Shown: positions 26,657 to 34,785 of the stretch, one piece after another
How the letters are laid out: the number at the start of each line of letters is the position of its first letter
Numbering within the stretch: the first letter of the stretch is position 1
From: CAXQZM01 sp965229645
GTDB lineage: Bacteria > Pseudomonadota > Alphaproteobacteria > UBA7985
DNA length: 64,000 bases
Assembly (NCBI GenBank): GCA_965229645.1
Contig: OZ245893.1
Coordinates: 1,736,001 to 1,800,000 of the forward strand
Direction: 5' to 3'
Position numbers and translations under genes: made by a program
Notes under the pieces: generated by a model
Told to the model about the DNA's origin: nothing
What the model saw: the letters and a program-made list of their open reading frames with translations, nothing else
Databases searched by the model: none

Positions 26657-27619
26657 TTAGCTGCCCTCTGCGGCCTCAACCGCAGAAACGAGGGCTGCTG
26701 CCGCTGCAAATTCAGACTCGAATTGAGCCTGCAAGTCGGCAGGACCCATGACCGATGGGCCGCCGAAGGCACGATTGATGAAGGCACCAGCGTCAGAATC
26801 TGGATCGGACGCGAGCTTGGCGATGACGCTGGATAGGGCGTCTACCGCTTCTTGGGGCATCCCCGCCGGACCAACGAAAGCAAACCAACCAGCCGCATCG
26901 AAATCGACGCCATAGTCGGAGAGCAAAGGCGCAGACGCCGTGAGCGCAAGGGGCTGCCCGATCGCGGACATGAGCTCAATGTACGAGCCGTCATTGACGC
27001 CGCCAGCCTGAATACCCGCCATGAAGCCAAGGTCCATATCACCGCCATCAATCCCGTTCTTAACGGCCTTACCGCCGCGGACTTGGGTGATGTTGAACTC
27101 AACGCCTTGGGCTTCAGCGAAGAGGAACGCGAGGTCCGATAGCTTGGGCGACATGGTACCGAAGATGACTTCGCCTGAGCCCGCCTCCGCGATCACATCG
27201 TCGATGGACGCAAAGCGGTCAGACTGCGAGACAATTGCCATTTGAAACCCAGCGGTTGTGGACAGCGCCTGGAAATCGGACACCGCCACCGGCGCACCAG
27301 CCGTGAAGTTATTGTAGCCTAGGGATTCCGTCACCAACATGCCGATGCTTGTGCCGTCGTTTGCGTCGTCAGCCAAATCAACCGCGAGATTGACACCGCC
27401 ACCGCCTGTGACTTGCTCTGGCACCACAGTCCAGCCGCACATGGCCTCCATGCCCGCTGCGATTGCGCGGGCTTGCGTATCCGCGCCGCCGCCAGCTGCA
27501 AAGGCAATTTTCATGGCAATGGGGCCAGGGGGCGTCCAGCCGCAGTCGTGGCCATCTGCAAATGCCGTCATGGATGTCGTGGCCGTTAGCACGGCGGCCA
27601 TACCTAGAATTCGTTTCAT
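26657..27619 (-). CDS. Tripartite tricarboxylate transporter substrate-binding protein, TctC family
   Basis: This 320-residue protein has a clear signal peptide (MKRILGMAAVLTATTSMTAF, cut after ADG or nearby) and TctC features such as MKIAFAAGGGADTQARAIA and VTGGGGVNLAVDLA. It would capture the solute in the periplasm and deliver it to TctAB. GGGADTQAR near the start of the mature protein is the usual ligand loop. It is the first gene of the operon and is divergent from a MarR gene across a palindromic site. GTTTCCTCCC upstream (read as GGGAGGAAAC) is its ribosome-binding site. Confidence 0.92.
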   Translation of the reverse strand: MKRILGMAAVLTATTSMTAFADGHDCGWTPPGPIAMKIAFAAGGGADTQARAIAAGMEAMCGWTVVPEQVTGGGGVNLAVDLADDANDGTSIGMLVTESLGYNNFTAGAPVAVSDFQALSTTAGFQMAIVSQSDRFASIDDVIAEAGSGEVIFGTMSPKLSDLAFLFAEAQGVEFNITQVRGGKAVKNGIDGGDMDLGFMAGIQAGGVNDGSYIELMSAIGQPLALTASAPLLSDYGVDFDAAGWFAFVGPAGMPQEAVDALSSVIAKLASDPDSDAGAFINRAFGGPSVMGPADLQAQFESEFAAAAALVSAVEAAEGS

Positions 27620-27646
27620 TGTTTCCTCCCGATGTCTAGACTCAAA

Positions 27647-27666
27647 ATAGTTGACAGGTCAACTAT
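27647..27666. promoter_or_regulatory. Perfect palindrome, likely MarR operator
   Basis: ATAGTTGAC, the 2-bp spacer AG, then GTCAACTAT form a perfect 9+9 inverted repeat in the 71 bp between the divergent tctC and marR genes. Its size and placement suit a MarR dimer. Binding would control both operons at once. Confidence 0.75.
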
Positions 27667-27690
27667 CCGTAGCATACAGAGGCCACCCCT

Positions 27691-28149
27691 ATGGTTCAAG
27701 ATGAAATCACAACCTTCCTTGCGGGACCAGGCGACTTGCAAACACGGATTCCGTTTCGGGTATCGCGCCTTCACAATCAATTTCAGGCCTACACACGTCG
27801 TCTCTTGCGGGATCGGACGGGGCTGGGTCTATCCGAATGGCGCATGATGGTGGTTTTGGCGACCAAGGCCCCTTGCATTGCTGCGGAGATCGTGCGCCTA
27901 ACCGCCCTGGATAAGGCCCAGGTCTCCAAAGCCTTGAAAGGCTTGGAAGCGAAGGGATTGGTGGCGTCCAAATCGACGGCAGATGCCCGTCAGCGTCAAC
28001 TGCAGCTGTCCGACTATGGCAGGAAAGTGTATGCCGACGCCGCGCCCGAGATGAATGCGCGCCGTCACAAACTCATTGAGGGATTGAGCGAGCAAGACCT
28101 CGAAACCTTTTTTGCTGTTTTGAACCACTTGGAAGGACACATGCAATGA
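27691..28149 (+). CDS. MarR-family transcriptional regulator
   Basis: This 152-residue winged-helix regulator has GLGLSEWRMMVVLATKAPCI, LTALDKAQVSKALKGLEAKG as recognition helix, and the wing VASKSTADARQRQLQLSDYG, all characteristic of MarR. It is divergent from the TTT transporter genes and the first gene of an operon with an MBL-fold hydrolase and a sulfatase, joined by ATGA overlaps. The family commonly represses divergent genes and is released by a small aromatic or acidic ligand. The ligand here could be the transported compound or its product. Confidence 0.9.
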   Translation: MVQDEITTFLAGPGDLQTRIPFRVSRLHNQFQAYTRRLLRDRTGLGLSEWRMMVVLATKAPCIAAEIVRLTALDKAQVSKALKGLEAKGLVASKSTADARQRQLQLSDYGRKVYADAAPEMNARRHKLIEGLSEQDLETFFAVLNHLEGHMQ

Positions 28150-28994
28150 AGTTGATCTGCTTAGGGACCGGCAGTCCTGACCCTAGCCCCACCCGCGCGT
28201 CGAGTGGGTATCTGGTGGAGGTTGCCGAGGCCTCATACCTCTTTGACATGGGCGGGGGCTCTCTCGATAATCTGATCCGATCTGGTCGGAAGCCTTGGGA
28301 GATCCGGCATCTGTTCTTCAGTCACTTGCATTCCGATCACATGATCGACCTGCCCCGCTATCTCCATTTGGTTTGGGATCAGACCAGCCTTCCTGTTTTT
28401 CAAAATATCGCGGGACCCGCGCCCCTGGCAACCCTATGCGCTGCGCCGTTTCGTGAGGGCGGGTTCTTGCACCATGACATCGCGGCTCGAACCCTGCATC
28501 CTGGCAGTGTGGAGGTGTATCGTGAGCGCGGTGGCCAAGGCCCTCGCCCTGGCCCAGCCTTCGACATTGATGAGATCAATGCGGGTTGGTCATATGAGGA
28601 CGATTTGGTGAAAATTGGGACGTTCTCCGTTGCCCATGCGGAACCCTATCTGAGATCTGTGGGGTACCGCGTCGCCTGCAAAACCAGCGGCAAAGTTCTG
28701 GTTTACCCGGGCGATAGTGCCCTAACCCCTGAGCTTGCTGACGGGTGTCGGGGCGCCGATTTGCTCATCCACTGGTGCTATCGCGCCAAGGGTGATGCGC
28801 GATTCTCGACGATCATGCAGCTAGCGCCCGATGCCGCGCAAGTTGGGGCTTTTGCAAAGCAATGCGGCGTTGGGCATTTGGTGCTGACGCATTTTCGCCC
28901 AAGCATGAACCCCGCGGAGGCCAGGGCCCAAGCGGAAGAAACCTTCGCTGGGCCCGTAACTCTTGCAGAAGACCTCTTGGCTCTTAAGGTATGA
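28146..28994 (+). CDS. MBL-fold metallo-hydrolase
   Basis: This 282-residue metallo-beta-lactamase-fold protein has LGTGSPDPSPTRASSGYLVE at the start, the metal motif SHLHSDHMID (His60, His62, Asp64, His65), VYPGDSALTPEL and LVLTHFRPS near the end. The arrangement resembles RNase Z-like and AtsA-type arylsulfatase/lactonase hydrolases. There is no signal peptide. It overlaps marR before it and a sulfatase after it, so it probably hydrolyses an intermediate of the same pathway. A direct sulfatase role is possible but unproven. Confidence 0.85.
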   Translation: MKLICLGTGSPDPSPTRASSGYLVEVAEASYLFDMGGGSLDNLIRSGRKPWEIRHLFFSHLHSDHMIDLPRYLHLVWDQTSLPVFQNIAGPAPLATLCAAPFREGGFLHHDIAARTLHPGSVEVYRERGGQGPRPGPAFDIDEINAGWSYEDDLVKIGTFSVAHAEPYLRSVGYRVACKTSGKVLVYPGDSALTPELADGCRGADLLIHWCYRAKGDARFSTIMQLAPDAAQVGAFAKQCGVGHLVLTHFRPSMNPAEARAQAEETFAGPVTLAEDLLALKV

Positions 28995-30403
28995 GCAAAA
29001 ACCTTCTGATCCTGATGTCGGACGAGCATCAGGCCCGGGCCCTAGGCTGTGCAGGGCATCCCTTTGTGCAGACGCCCAATCTGGACGCGCTGGCGGCCAG
29101 AGGCACGCGTTTTTCCAACGCCATCACGCCTTGCCCCATTTGCGTGCCTGCGCGCGCCGCCTTTGCCACGGGACAACATGTCCATCGTATTCGCTTGTGG
29201 GACAATGCCATGCCTTACGTAGGGGAACCGAAGGGCTGGGGCCATCTTTTGCAAGATGCGGGCATCGCCGTGGAGTCGATCGGCAAACTCCACTACCGCG
29301 CTGAGGCGGATCCTGCGGGCTTCGATATAGAACATATGCCCATGCACGTCGTCGGCGGGGTTGGCATGGTCTGGGCCTCGATCCGCAAGGAGGAAGAGCG
29401 TGTCTCGCCTAGCGCCCGCATGTTGGGTGACTACATAGGCCCAGGCGACAGCGCATATACACAGTACGATGCAGCGGTGACGGCGCGGACCGTTCAATGG
29501 TTAGGCGCGGCAAAAACGCGGCGCGACCCCTGGTGCCTTTACGTTGGGCTCGTCGCCCCGCATTTCCCCCTTGTTGTGCCAGACAAGTTCTATAACCTCT
29601 ATCCTTTGGACACCTTACCTGCGCCCAAGCAGATCGCGCAACGGCACCCCTGGGTCGACAAGCAAAACGCCTTTATGAACTCCGAAGCCACCTTCAAGGA
29701 TGCGGAGGAGCGACGGCGCGCGCAAGCCGCCTACTACGGCCTGTGTTCGTACCTCGATTACAATGTCGGGCAAATCGTGAATGCGCTTAAGGACGCGGGC
29801 TTAAGCAAGACAACCGATGTCATCTACACCAGCGATCACGGCGACAATCTAGGCGCGCGCGGCCTCTGGGGCAAATCGAACATGTACGCGGAAAGTGTGG
29901 ACGTGCCGCTCATCGCCGCAGGTCCGTCTTACGCGGCAGGCCAAGTCTGCGACACGCCAGCCAGCCTTCTCGACATCTCCGCAACCATCCCTGCGCACTT
30001 CGACCAAGACGTGCCCGCCGCCTTTGTGGGGGCGCCTTTGACGGACCTTGCCGCAACCCACAAGCCCGACCGCCCCCTATTCAGCCAGTACCACGCCGCT
30101 GGGGCGGTTTCTGGGGCCTATCTGGTCCAACAAGGCCCGTGGAAGTACATTTGGTACGAAGGCTTTGAGCCGGAGTTGTTCAACTTAAGCAGCGATGGTG
30201 AAGAACTGTCCAACTTAGCTTGCAACCCAGCGTATCAAGACCAGCGCGCGCGCATGCACAATCTGCTCCTAAGGTTTTGCGATCCAACCCAAACGAACGC
30301 GCAAGCCTTCGCCGACCAAGCCGCCCTAATCGCTCGCCATGGCGGACGAGACGCCGCCCTAAAACTCGGCGCGCCTGGCGCAACGCCACCGCCAAAATTC
30401 TGA
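28991..30403 (+). CDS. Type I sulfatase, second copy, probably cytoplasmic
   Basis: This 470-residue enzyme has LLILMSDEHQARALGCAGHP (metal Asp11), the formylglycine motif CVPAR with Cys51, IGKLHYRAE, and YTSDHGDNLGARGLWGKS. It is only distantly related to the sulfatase at 22896-24428 and has its own C-terminal region with YHAAGAVSGAYLVQQGPWKY. Like the first it has no signal peptide. It is the last gene of the marR operon. Two cytoplasmic sulfatases in one regulon suggest either a doubly sulfated compound or two related esters. Confidence 0.9.
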   Translation: MSKNLLILMSDEHQARALGCAGHPFVQTPNLDALAARGTRFSNAITPCPICVPARAAFATGQHVHRIRLWDNAMPYVGEPKGWGHLLQDAGIAVESIGKLHYRAEADPAGFDIEHMPMHVVGGVGMVWASIRKEEERVSPSARMLGDYIGPGDSAYTQYDAAVTARTVQWLGAAKTRRDPWCLYVGLVAPHFPLVVPDKFYNLYPLDTLPAPKQIAQRHPWVDKQNAFMNSEATFKDAEERRRAQAAYYGLCSYLDYNVGQIVNALKDAGLSKTTDVIYTSDHGDNLGARGLWGKSNMYAESVDVPLIAAGPSYAAGQVCDTPASLLDISATIPAHFDQDVPAAFVGAPLTDLAATHKPDRPLFSQYHAAGAVSGAYLVQQGPWKYIWYEGFEPELFNLSSDGEELSNLACNPAYQDQRARMHNLLLRFCDPTQTNAQAFADQAALIARHGGRDAALKLGAPGATPPPKF

Positions 30404-30411
30404 TCAAGGTG

Positions 30412-30495
30412 TCGTACCAGCGGTCATAAATATTGATCTTTTTAGCGACCGTTTTGTGTCTCGCGGCAGAACCGCTTCACGTTTCTGGCAGCGCG
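30412..30495 (-). repeat. Degenerate copy of the multi-hairpin repeat (R4)
   Basis: TACCAGCGG at 30413, then a stretch matching the tail of the repeat in reverse orientation: TTTTTAGCGACCGTTTTGTG, TCTCGCGGCAGAACCGCTTC. Compare R2 and R3, which read GTCTCACGGCAGAAACGCTT. It is the most decayed copy. Confidence 0.6.
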
Positions 30496-30519
30496 ACAAT
30501 CAGGATGAGATTCTTTTAC

Positions 30520-30837
30520 CCACCCCCGCTGACCTGGGCCGAGTGCAGAAGGCGCGGCCCTATCTCGACAAGTGCTTCTTGGAGATCGACAACGACACCG
30601 CAGAAGGCGCCCGTCAAACCCGTCGCTTTGGGGCGCAAGACCTAGACGTTCGCAGGATCAGATCGCGGCGGCTAGGTTATGGCCATCGCTTTTACTCTCA
30701 TCGAGACCGCCAAGCTCAACCAAGTCAATTTCCAAGCATGGTTCACTTGGGCCCTCGCTCGCATCGCGGACCATAAGAACCCCCGTATCTACGAACTCTT
30801 GCCATGGGAATTCAAGGCCCTGGGTGGTAACATCTGA
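30520..30837 (+). pseudogene. IS66 TnpC C-terminal fragment
   Basis: Across two frames the plus strand gives RVQKARPYLDKCFLEIDNDT, then FYSLIETAKLNQVN, WALARIADHKNPRIYELLPW and a normal stop. These are the last 100 residues of IS66 large transposases. Frameshifts near 30610-30690 and a missing N-terminus show that it is dead. Confidence 0.8.
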
Positions 30838-31022
30838 AGAATCTAGGGCTCCCACTACGGACGATTACCAAACATCCAGATACGCGTCCTAACCTCGTGG
30901 AGCAATCGCGACACCATCTCCAGATTCTATTTGAGCAAAGCGCCAACCTTAAGCATGAGGCGAGTCAGCAAAAACTGGAAATTGTGAAACTGATGTCATC
31001 AGGAATCTCTATGCAAGAATAA
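30838..31022 (+). pseudogene. C-terminal fragment of an unidentified gene
   Basis: A frame without start codon encodes PNLVEQSRHHLQILFEQSAN, LKHEASQQKLEIVKLMSSG and stops at 31022, overlapping the convergent permease gene by 24 bases. The amphipathic, protein-like composition suggests a real C-terminus left by the IS66 insertion. I do not recognise the family and chance is possible. Confidence 0.25.
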
Positions 31023-31757
31023 ACTGCGCCTACTAAACAGCCAAATTAATGTAAGTCCCAATACAGATAACCCAACAGCGGCGAACCATGTTGAAAAATC
31101 AGTTGTGCTTTCCAAACTCATTCGCAGTATTTGATTTAAGTAATAGAAAGGCGACGTGGTTACAAAAACCTCGCTCCATTCAGGAAGAATTTGACGAGGA
31201 ATAAAGACATCTGCGGACATGATTGCGTATAGGTTCAGGATATTTGCAATTGCAATCATAGTCTGCGAGTTACGACATGTGCAAGCAAGTCCTAATGCAA
31301 GAGAAAATGAAAAAAAGCATGAGGCAAAAAGTACCGCTATCATCGCAAAAAATGAGGAAAGAGAAAAGTTATAATCAACGTTAAGAATAACAAAAGCAAC
31401 GTTCAAGTAGATTAAAGAAAAAGCGGCTAATATGGCAACTCTCGACATAATAATACTTAGTGATACACCAAATAGCGACAAAGGACTAAGAAAATAGGGA
31501 AGTAAGGCGTGGCGATTGCGCATTTCTGCTAAAGTTTGCCCTAATCCAAAAATTGCGGTAGAAACAAGTGTTAAGGCAATTAGCCCGACTGCTGTTTTTG
31601 CTCGATAACCTTCAATAGTATGTGGGCCTGAACTAAGATCGAATAGGGCAATCAACAAGACTAGCATCATAATGGGGTAAGCAAAAGTCCAGAAAACTGC
31701 GGACATATTTGAAAGGTAAGATTTTACCTCCATTTGAAAAATGGATACATGGTTCAT
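30999..31757 (-). CDS. ABC-2 type transporter permease
   Basis: This 252-residue protein has six hydrophobic segments, starting with VFWTFAYPIMMLVLLIALF and including SFFAMIAVLFASCFFSFSLA and the last at FAAVGLSVLGLTLIWLFSRR. The topology and the conserved segment ADVFIPRQILPEWSEVFVTT followed by PFYYLNQILR match ABC-2 exporters. It overlaps the ATPase gene by 4 bases. It is AT-rich compared with the metabolic genes around it. The frame is intact but its ATPase is broken, so the exporter is unlikely to work. The substrate is unknown. Confidence 0.85.
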   Translation of the reverse strand: MNHVSIFQMEVKSYLSNMSAVFWTFAYPIMMLVLLIALFDLSSGPHTIEGYRAKTAVGLIALTLVSTAIFGLGQTLAEMRNRHALLPYFLSPLSLFGVSLSIIMSRVAILAAFSLIYLNVAFVILNVDYNFSLSSFFAMIAVLFASCFFSFSLALGLACTCRNSQTMIAIANILNLYAIMSADVFIPRQILPEWSEVFVTTSPFYYLNQILRMSLESTTDFSTWFAAVGLSVLGLTLIWLFSRRSLFLHRDS

Positions 31758-32222
31758 GAAAAATCACCGCAAACAGATAAAAGAACATCGCGCGCAACCG
31801 TCGGTCGCAAAATTGCAAGGGCTTTATGTGCTGATAGTGGACCGTCTTGAAGTGAAAGTTTAAGGTCCTCTTTTCCACAAATTAGTAGGCGCTTATCTCG
31901 TGTTACAGTAATTTTCAGCGCAGATGATAAAGAAAATCTCAAATTTTCAACCCACGCAGACAGATTCATGTTGAGCGGCGTTGAAATTTCAATCGTAGTT
32001 GAACCAATTTCCTTATCGATAAGGTCTCGAAATGTGCCGTGAAAACGAATTTTTCCCGAATCCATTACAATAACATCATCACATACTGAAAGCACATCCG
32101 CATTATGTGTTGCACTAATAGTTGTTAACTCATGGTTGCAGCGTTTGGAAACTTCACTAATAAATCTATCCACTCCAAATTCATCTAAGCCTGCCTCTGG
32201 TTCATCCAAAATAACCAATAAA

Positions 32223-33190
32223 ACCCGAGTTCTGGATAAGATCATCATTTCATGGCGATTTTCTTTGACCCCAGTGCATATGCAGCTAGACATGACAAGA
32301 CGTGAACAAAGGCATTTATGGGAGATCGGTGACGGGTATGCTCCAAGCCCATGGACGACTTGAGTTTGTCGAAGAGGGTTTCAATTATGAAACGTTTTCG
32401 CAAGAGCAACTTATTGATAAAGGGCATGAGATAATTTTTCATGTTCTTTCTGATTCCAGTGATCAGGTGTAATCCCTGTTTCCACAGGCAATTAAACAAG
32501 TCTTTTGAGATGTAACCCTTGTCTGCCAGGATTTTACCCTTCAAGCCCTTAGCCATGCTCTTCAACGGGATTCTGTCGTCGCAATTTCCACGGGTAATCT
32601 TAACAGCCATCAGCGCACCTTTGTTGTTGATAACGATGTGGAGTTTAAATCCAAAGAACCAGCCCATGGTACTATGTCCTCGTTCTGCTAAGCCCTTGAA
32701 CGTTTTGTTTCGTCCTATTCGAGGATTGGCGCAGGCTGCGAGCTTGGTGCTATCTGTCACATAAATGCCCGTTTCCTCACCGCGTAGGCTATGGATTAGC
32801 AAGCAAAAGGGCATCAGCAAGCGAGGCATAAGAGTGACAAATCGTCCGTAGCTAGGCAGGTCGGTGAAATAGCTACGATACTTCTGCTCCACGCCATAAA
32901 TCCAAAAGTGCTTGAAGTCTTTGAAAGGTGAATGGTGGAACAAGACCATAATCAACAGCATCTCGCTAAGGGACAGTTTACCTTTGCGACGGCGCGTTCG
33001 CTCGGTGGGGATCAGGCGGTGCTTCTCCCATTCTTCATAAAGATGTGCAAAATCATCAAGACAACAAAATAGGCTGGTGATAGAGAGGCTCATGAGGGGT
33101 GGCTCGCGTTGTGGTAGACAAAAGCCTAGAATCACAGATTGAACGATTTGTGAATCCCCCTTATCTCAGGTTCTTATCCAGAATCGGGGT
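32223..33190 (-). mobile_element. IS982-family element
   Basis: The ends are related inverted repeats: ACCCGAGTTCTGGATAAGA on the left and, read inward, ACCCCGATTCTGGATAAGA on the right. One complete transposase gene is inside. No clear target duplication is visible. The exact ends could move by 1-3 bp. Confidence 0.85.
32245..33093 (-). CDS. IS982-family transposase
   Basis: This complete transposase (282 residues from the ATG at 33093; an upstream in-frame ATG at 33135 would add 14) has SLSEMLLIMVLFHHSPFKDF, YVTDSTKLAACANPRIGRNK, GWFFGFKLHIVINNKG, ILADKGYISKDLF and RFIIETLFDKLKSSMGLEH, the DDE blocks of the IS982 family. It extends to within 25 bp of the left end of the element. Confidence 0.92.
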   Translation of the reverse strand: MSLSITSLFCCLDDFAHLYEEWEKHRLIPTERTRRRKGKLSLSEMLLIMVLFHHSPFKDFKHFWIYGVEQKYRSYFTDLPSYGRFVTLMPRLLMPFCLLIHSLRGEETGIYVTDSTKLAACANPRIGRNKTFKGLAERGHSTMGWFFGFKLHIVINNKGALMAVKITRGNCDDRIPLKSMAKGLKGKILADKGYISKDLFNCLWKQGLHLITGIRKNMKNYLMPFINKLLLRKRFIIETLFDKLKSSMGLEHTRHRSPINAFVHVLSCLAAYALGSKKIAMK

Positions 33191-33439
33191 TACTTACTTT
33201 CCTTCGCAACGCTTGACTGCATCCTTACGGTCAAACTTTTTTCTAAATGATCAGTACTCAATAAAGCAATTTCTGCTGATCCTCTGGCAAACTTAGGAAG
33301 ATTAGTGTAGAGCAACCTCCAACTTAACAATATATCTGCGCCAAATGACTGGTCTAAGTGCATCTTAGCCCAGTTTATTCGCGTCTGATCGGTTAATTTG
33401 TATGGCGTGATGCGGAGAACGCTGTAGAACCAGGTTTTT

Positions 33440-33715
33440 GCGCATGAAGCAACAACCAAGACCGAGCCTCGCCATGCGTGAAGCGCTACCTCTATTCACG
33501 ACATCATTCAACCAGAGTCTTTGTGCCCCGAGCTGGACGGGGCGTTCAAGCGGAGATGGGGGGCCATTGTGCAGCGCAAACTGCTGGAGCGGTCAGGCAT
33601 CATCTCTTGGCTGGTGGATCGGCTTGAGGATCCGCGCCGTCCCCAAAAGGTAACTTATGCTTTGGCTGAATGTATGCGCCCGTTGTGGAAGGCCTTAATT
33701 TTAAGATGCTGAGAG
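33440..33715 (+). pseudogene. IS1380-family transposase, N-terminal fragment
   Basis: MREALPLFTTSFNQSL is followed, after a frameshift, by WGAIVQRKLLERSGIISWL and RLEDPRRPQKVTYALAE. The same protein start is at 52508-52879 on the other strand. Only about 75 codons remain. Confidence 0.8.
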
Positions 33716-33733
33716 CGAGGACTTTGAACTCCC

Positions 33734-33913
33734 ATGGCTGCTTGGTTGGAGCGTTCCACCACCCTCCTGGAACCGCTTGCCGATGCCATCGCCCAAATCG
33801 TTCGCGATGGCCGAGCCTCGTTCGCCGATGATACGACCGTCAAGATGCAAGCTCCTGGCCAAAAGCAGACGCCCGTTCAAGAGCAAAGCGCCCCAGTTCG
33901 GGCGCTCGGTTGA
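33734..33913 (+). pseudogene. IS66 TnpC internal fragment
   Basis: A 59-codon frame, with AAWLERSTTLLEPLADAIAQ and GRASFADDTTVKMQAPGQ, matches the segment of IS66 TnpC that includes the first catalytic aspartate (FxDDTT). It has no valid start or end of the family. Confidence 0.7.
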
Positions 33914-33942
33914 TCCAGTCCTGCTTATGTCTCCGTAGGTGC

Positions 33943-34785
33943 TTAGGATTGAGACACACTAACGAGGGTAAAATCCGTTAGGTGCACCCAAAACGGGGCG
34001 AGTGCCTGCCTGTGATCGCGTGTCAAGGAGAAGGTGTTTGAAACCAAAGCAAAGCAAGCGGACCCAGACCCCGTCATTTGCGCGCGAGGGTCGATGTGGG
34101 TTCTGAGGTAGGTCAAGATGTCGGCAATCTCGGGGCAGACCTGGCAGGCGGCGGGTTCTAAGTCGTTTTCGCACACCTTGGGCGCGGGGCCTGCGGCGGG
34201 AAGGGCGGCAAAGACTTGCCCTGTTGAGCAAGATTGCGCGGGCTTGACCAGCAAGACGCGTTTTTCTGGAACGGGGAGGCGCGTGCCCAGGATCTCACCG
34301 ACCCCTGTTACGAGGCCGCTGTGCGGGCCGAGCGCGGCGGGAACGTCCGCGCCCAAGCGTAGCGACCAGTCGCGCACCTCGTCCAAGTTGCAGTTGGTAT
34401 GCCTTGCCAAGTAGGCGAGTAAGGCACCCGCGTCCGAAGATCCCCCGCCCAGTCCCGCCCCGTGCGGGATGTTTTTTTTGAGGGCGATGTGCAGGGGCGG
34501 AACGGGGGCGAAGGTTCGGCAAAATCCCGCATAGGCCTGGTTTAGAAGGTTGCGGTCGTCATCGGGGACCCCTTGCGCGAACGGGCCGTGGACGCTGAGG
34601 CCAAAAATCTTTGCAGGCCTTAAGGTCAAACGATCGCTCAAGGCCAGTGGCGCAAAATGGCTACGCAGTTCGTGGCGGCCGTCGGGGCGCTGGGTTTGGG
34701 TCAGCCGCAGCCATAGGTTGAGCTTGGCGGGCGCGACCAAGATTTGCGGCGCGCCGCCGCGCAAGGATGGACGGGTGCGGCTCAC
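33943..34785 (-). CDS. ispE: 4-diphosphocytidyl-2-C-methyl-D-erythritol kinase
   Basis: This 280-residue GHMP kinase has APAKLNLWLRLTQTQRPDGR at the N-terminus, the ATP-binding IPHGAGLGGGSSDAGALLAY (in the middle), and MTGSGSACFAL near the C-terminus. IspE phosphorylates CDP-methylerythritol in the non-mevalonate isoprenoid pathway in the cytoplasm. I chose the GTG at 34785, which overlaps the ATGTGA end of the ETF-QO gene, because the length then equals that of the family. Upstream starts would lie inside the other gene. The ETF-QO/ispE neighbourhood is common in alphaproteobacteria. Confidence 0.92.
   Translation of the reverse strand: MSRTRPSLRGGAPQILVAPAKLNLWLRLTQTQRPDGRHELRSHFAPLALSDRLTLRPAKIFGLSVHGPFAQGVPDDDRNLLNQAYAGFCRTFAPVPPLHIALKKNIPHGAGLGGGSSDAGALLAYLARHTNCNLDEVRDWSLRLGADVPAALGPHSGLVTGVGEILGTRLPVPEKRVLLVKPAQSCSTGQVFAALPAAGPAPKVCENDLEPAACQVCPEIADILTYLRTHIDPRAQMTGSGSACFALVSNTFSLTRDHRQALAPFWVHLTDFTLVSVSQS

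Larger units (their letters stand above)
31754..33437 (-). pseudogene. ABC exporter ATPase, N-terminus lost and interrupted by IS982
   Basis: The downstream part (32222-31754) has Walker B LLVILDEPEAGLDEFG, the switch histidine region ISATHNADVL and a DDVIVMDSGKIRFHG segment. The upstream part lies beyond the IS, about 33430-33191, with DILLSWRLLYTNLPKFARG and LEKSLTVRMQSSVAKESK, fitting the region before Walker B. Joined without the IS the protein reads AKESKYLLVILDEPEAGLD in frame. The Walker A part is absent, replaced by IS1380 DNA from about 33438. The LSGGQ signature appears degenerate. Two separate events have thus destroyed the gene. Confidence 0.75.
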
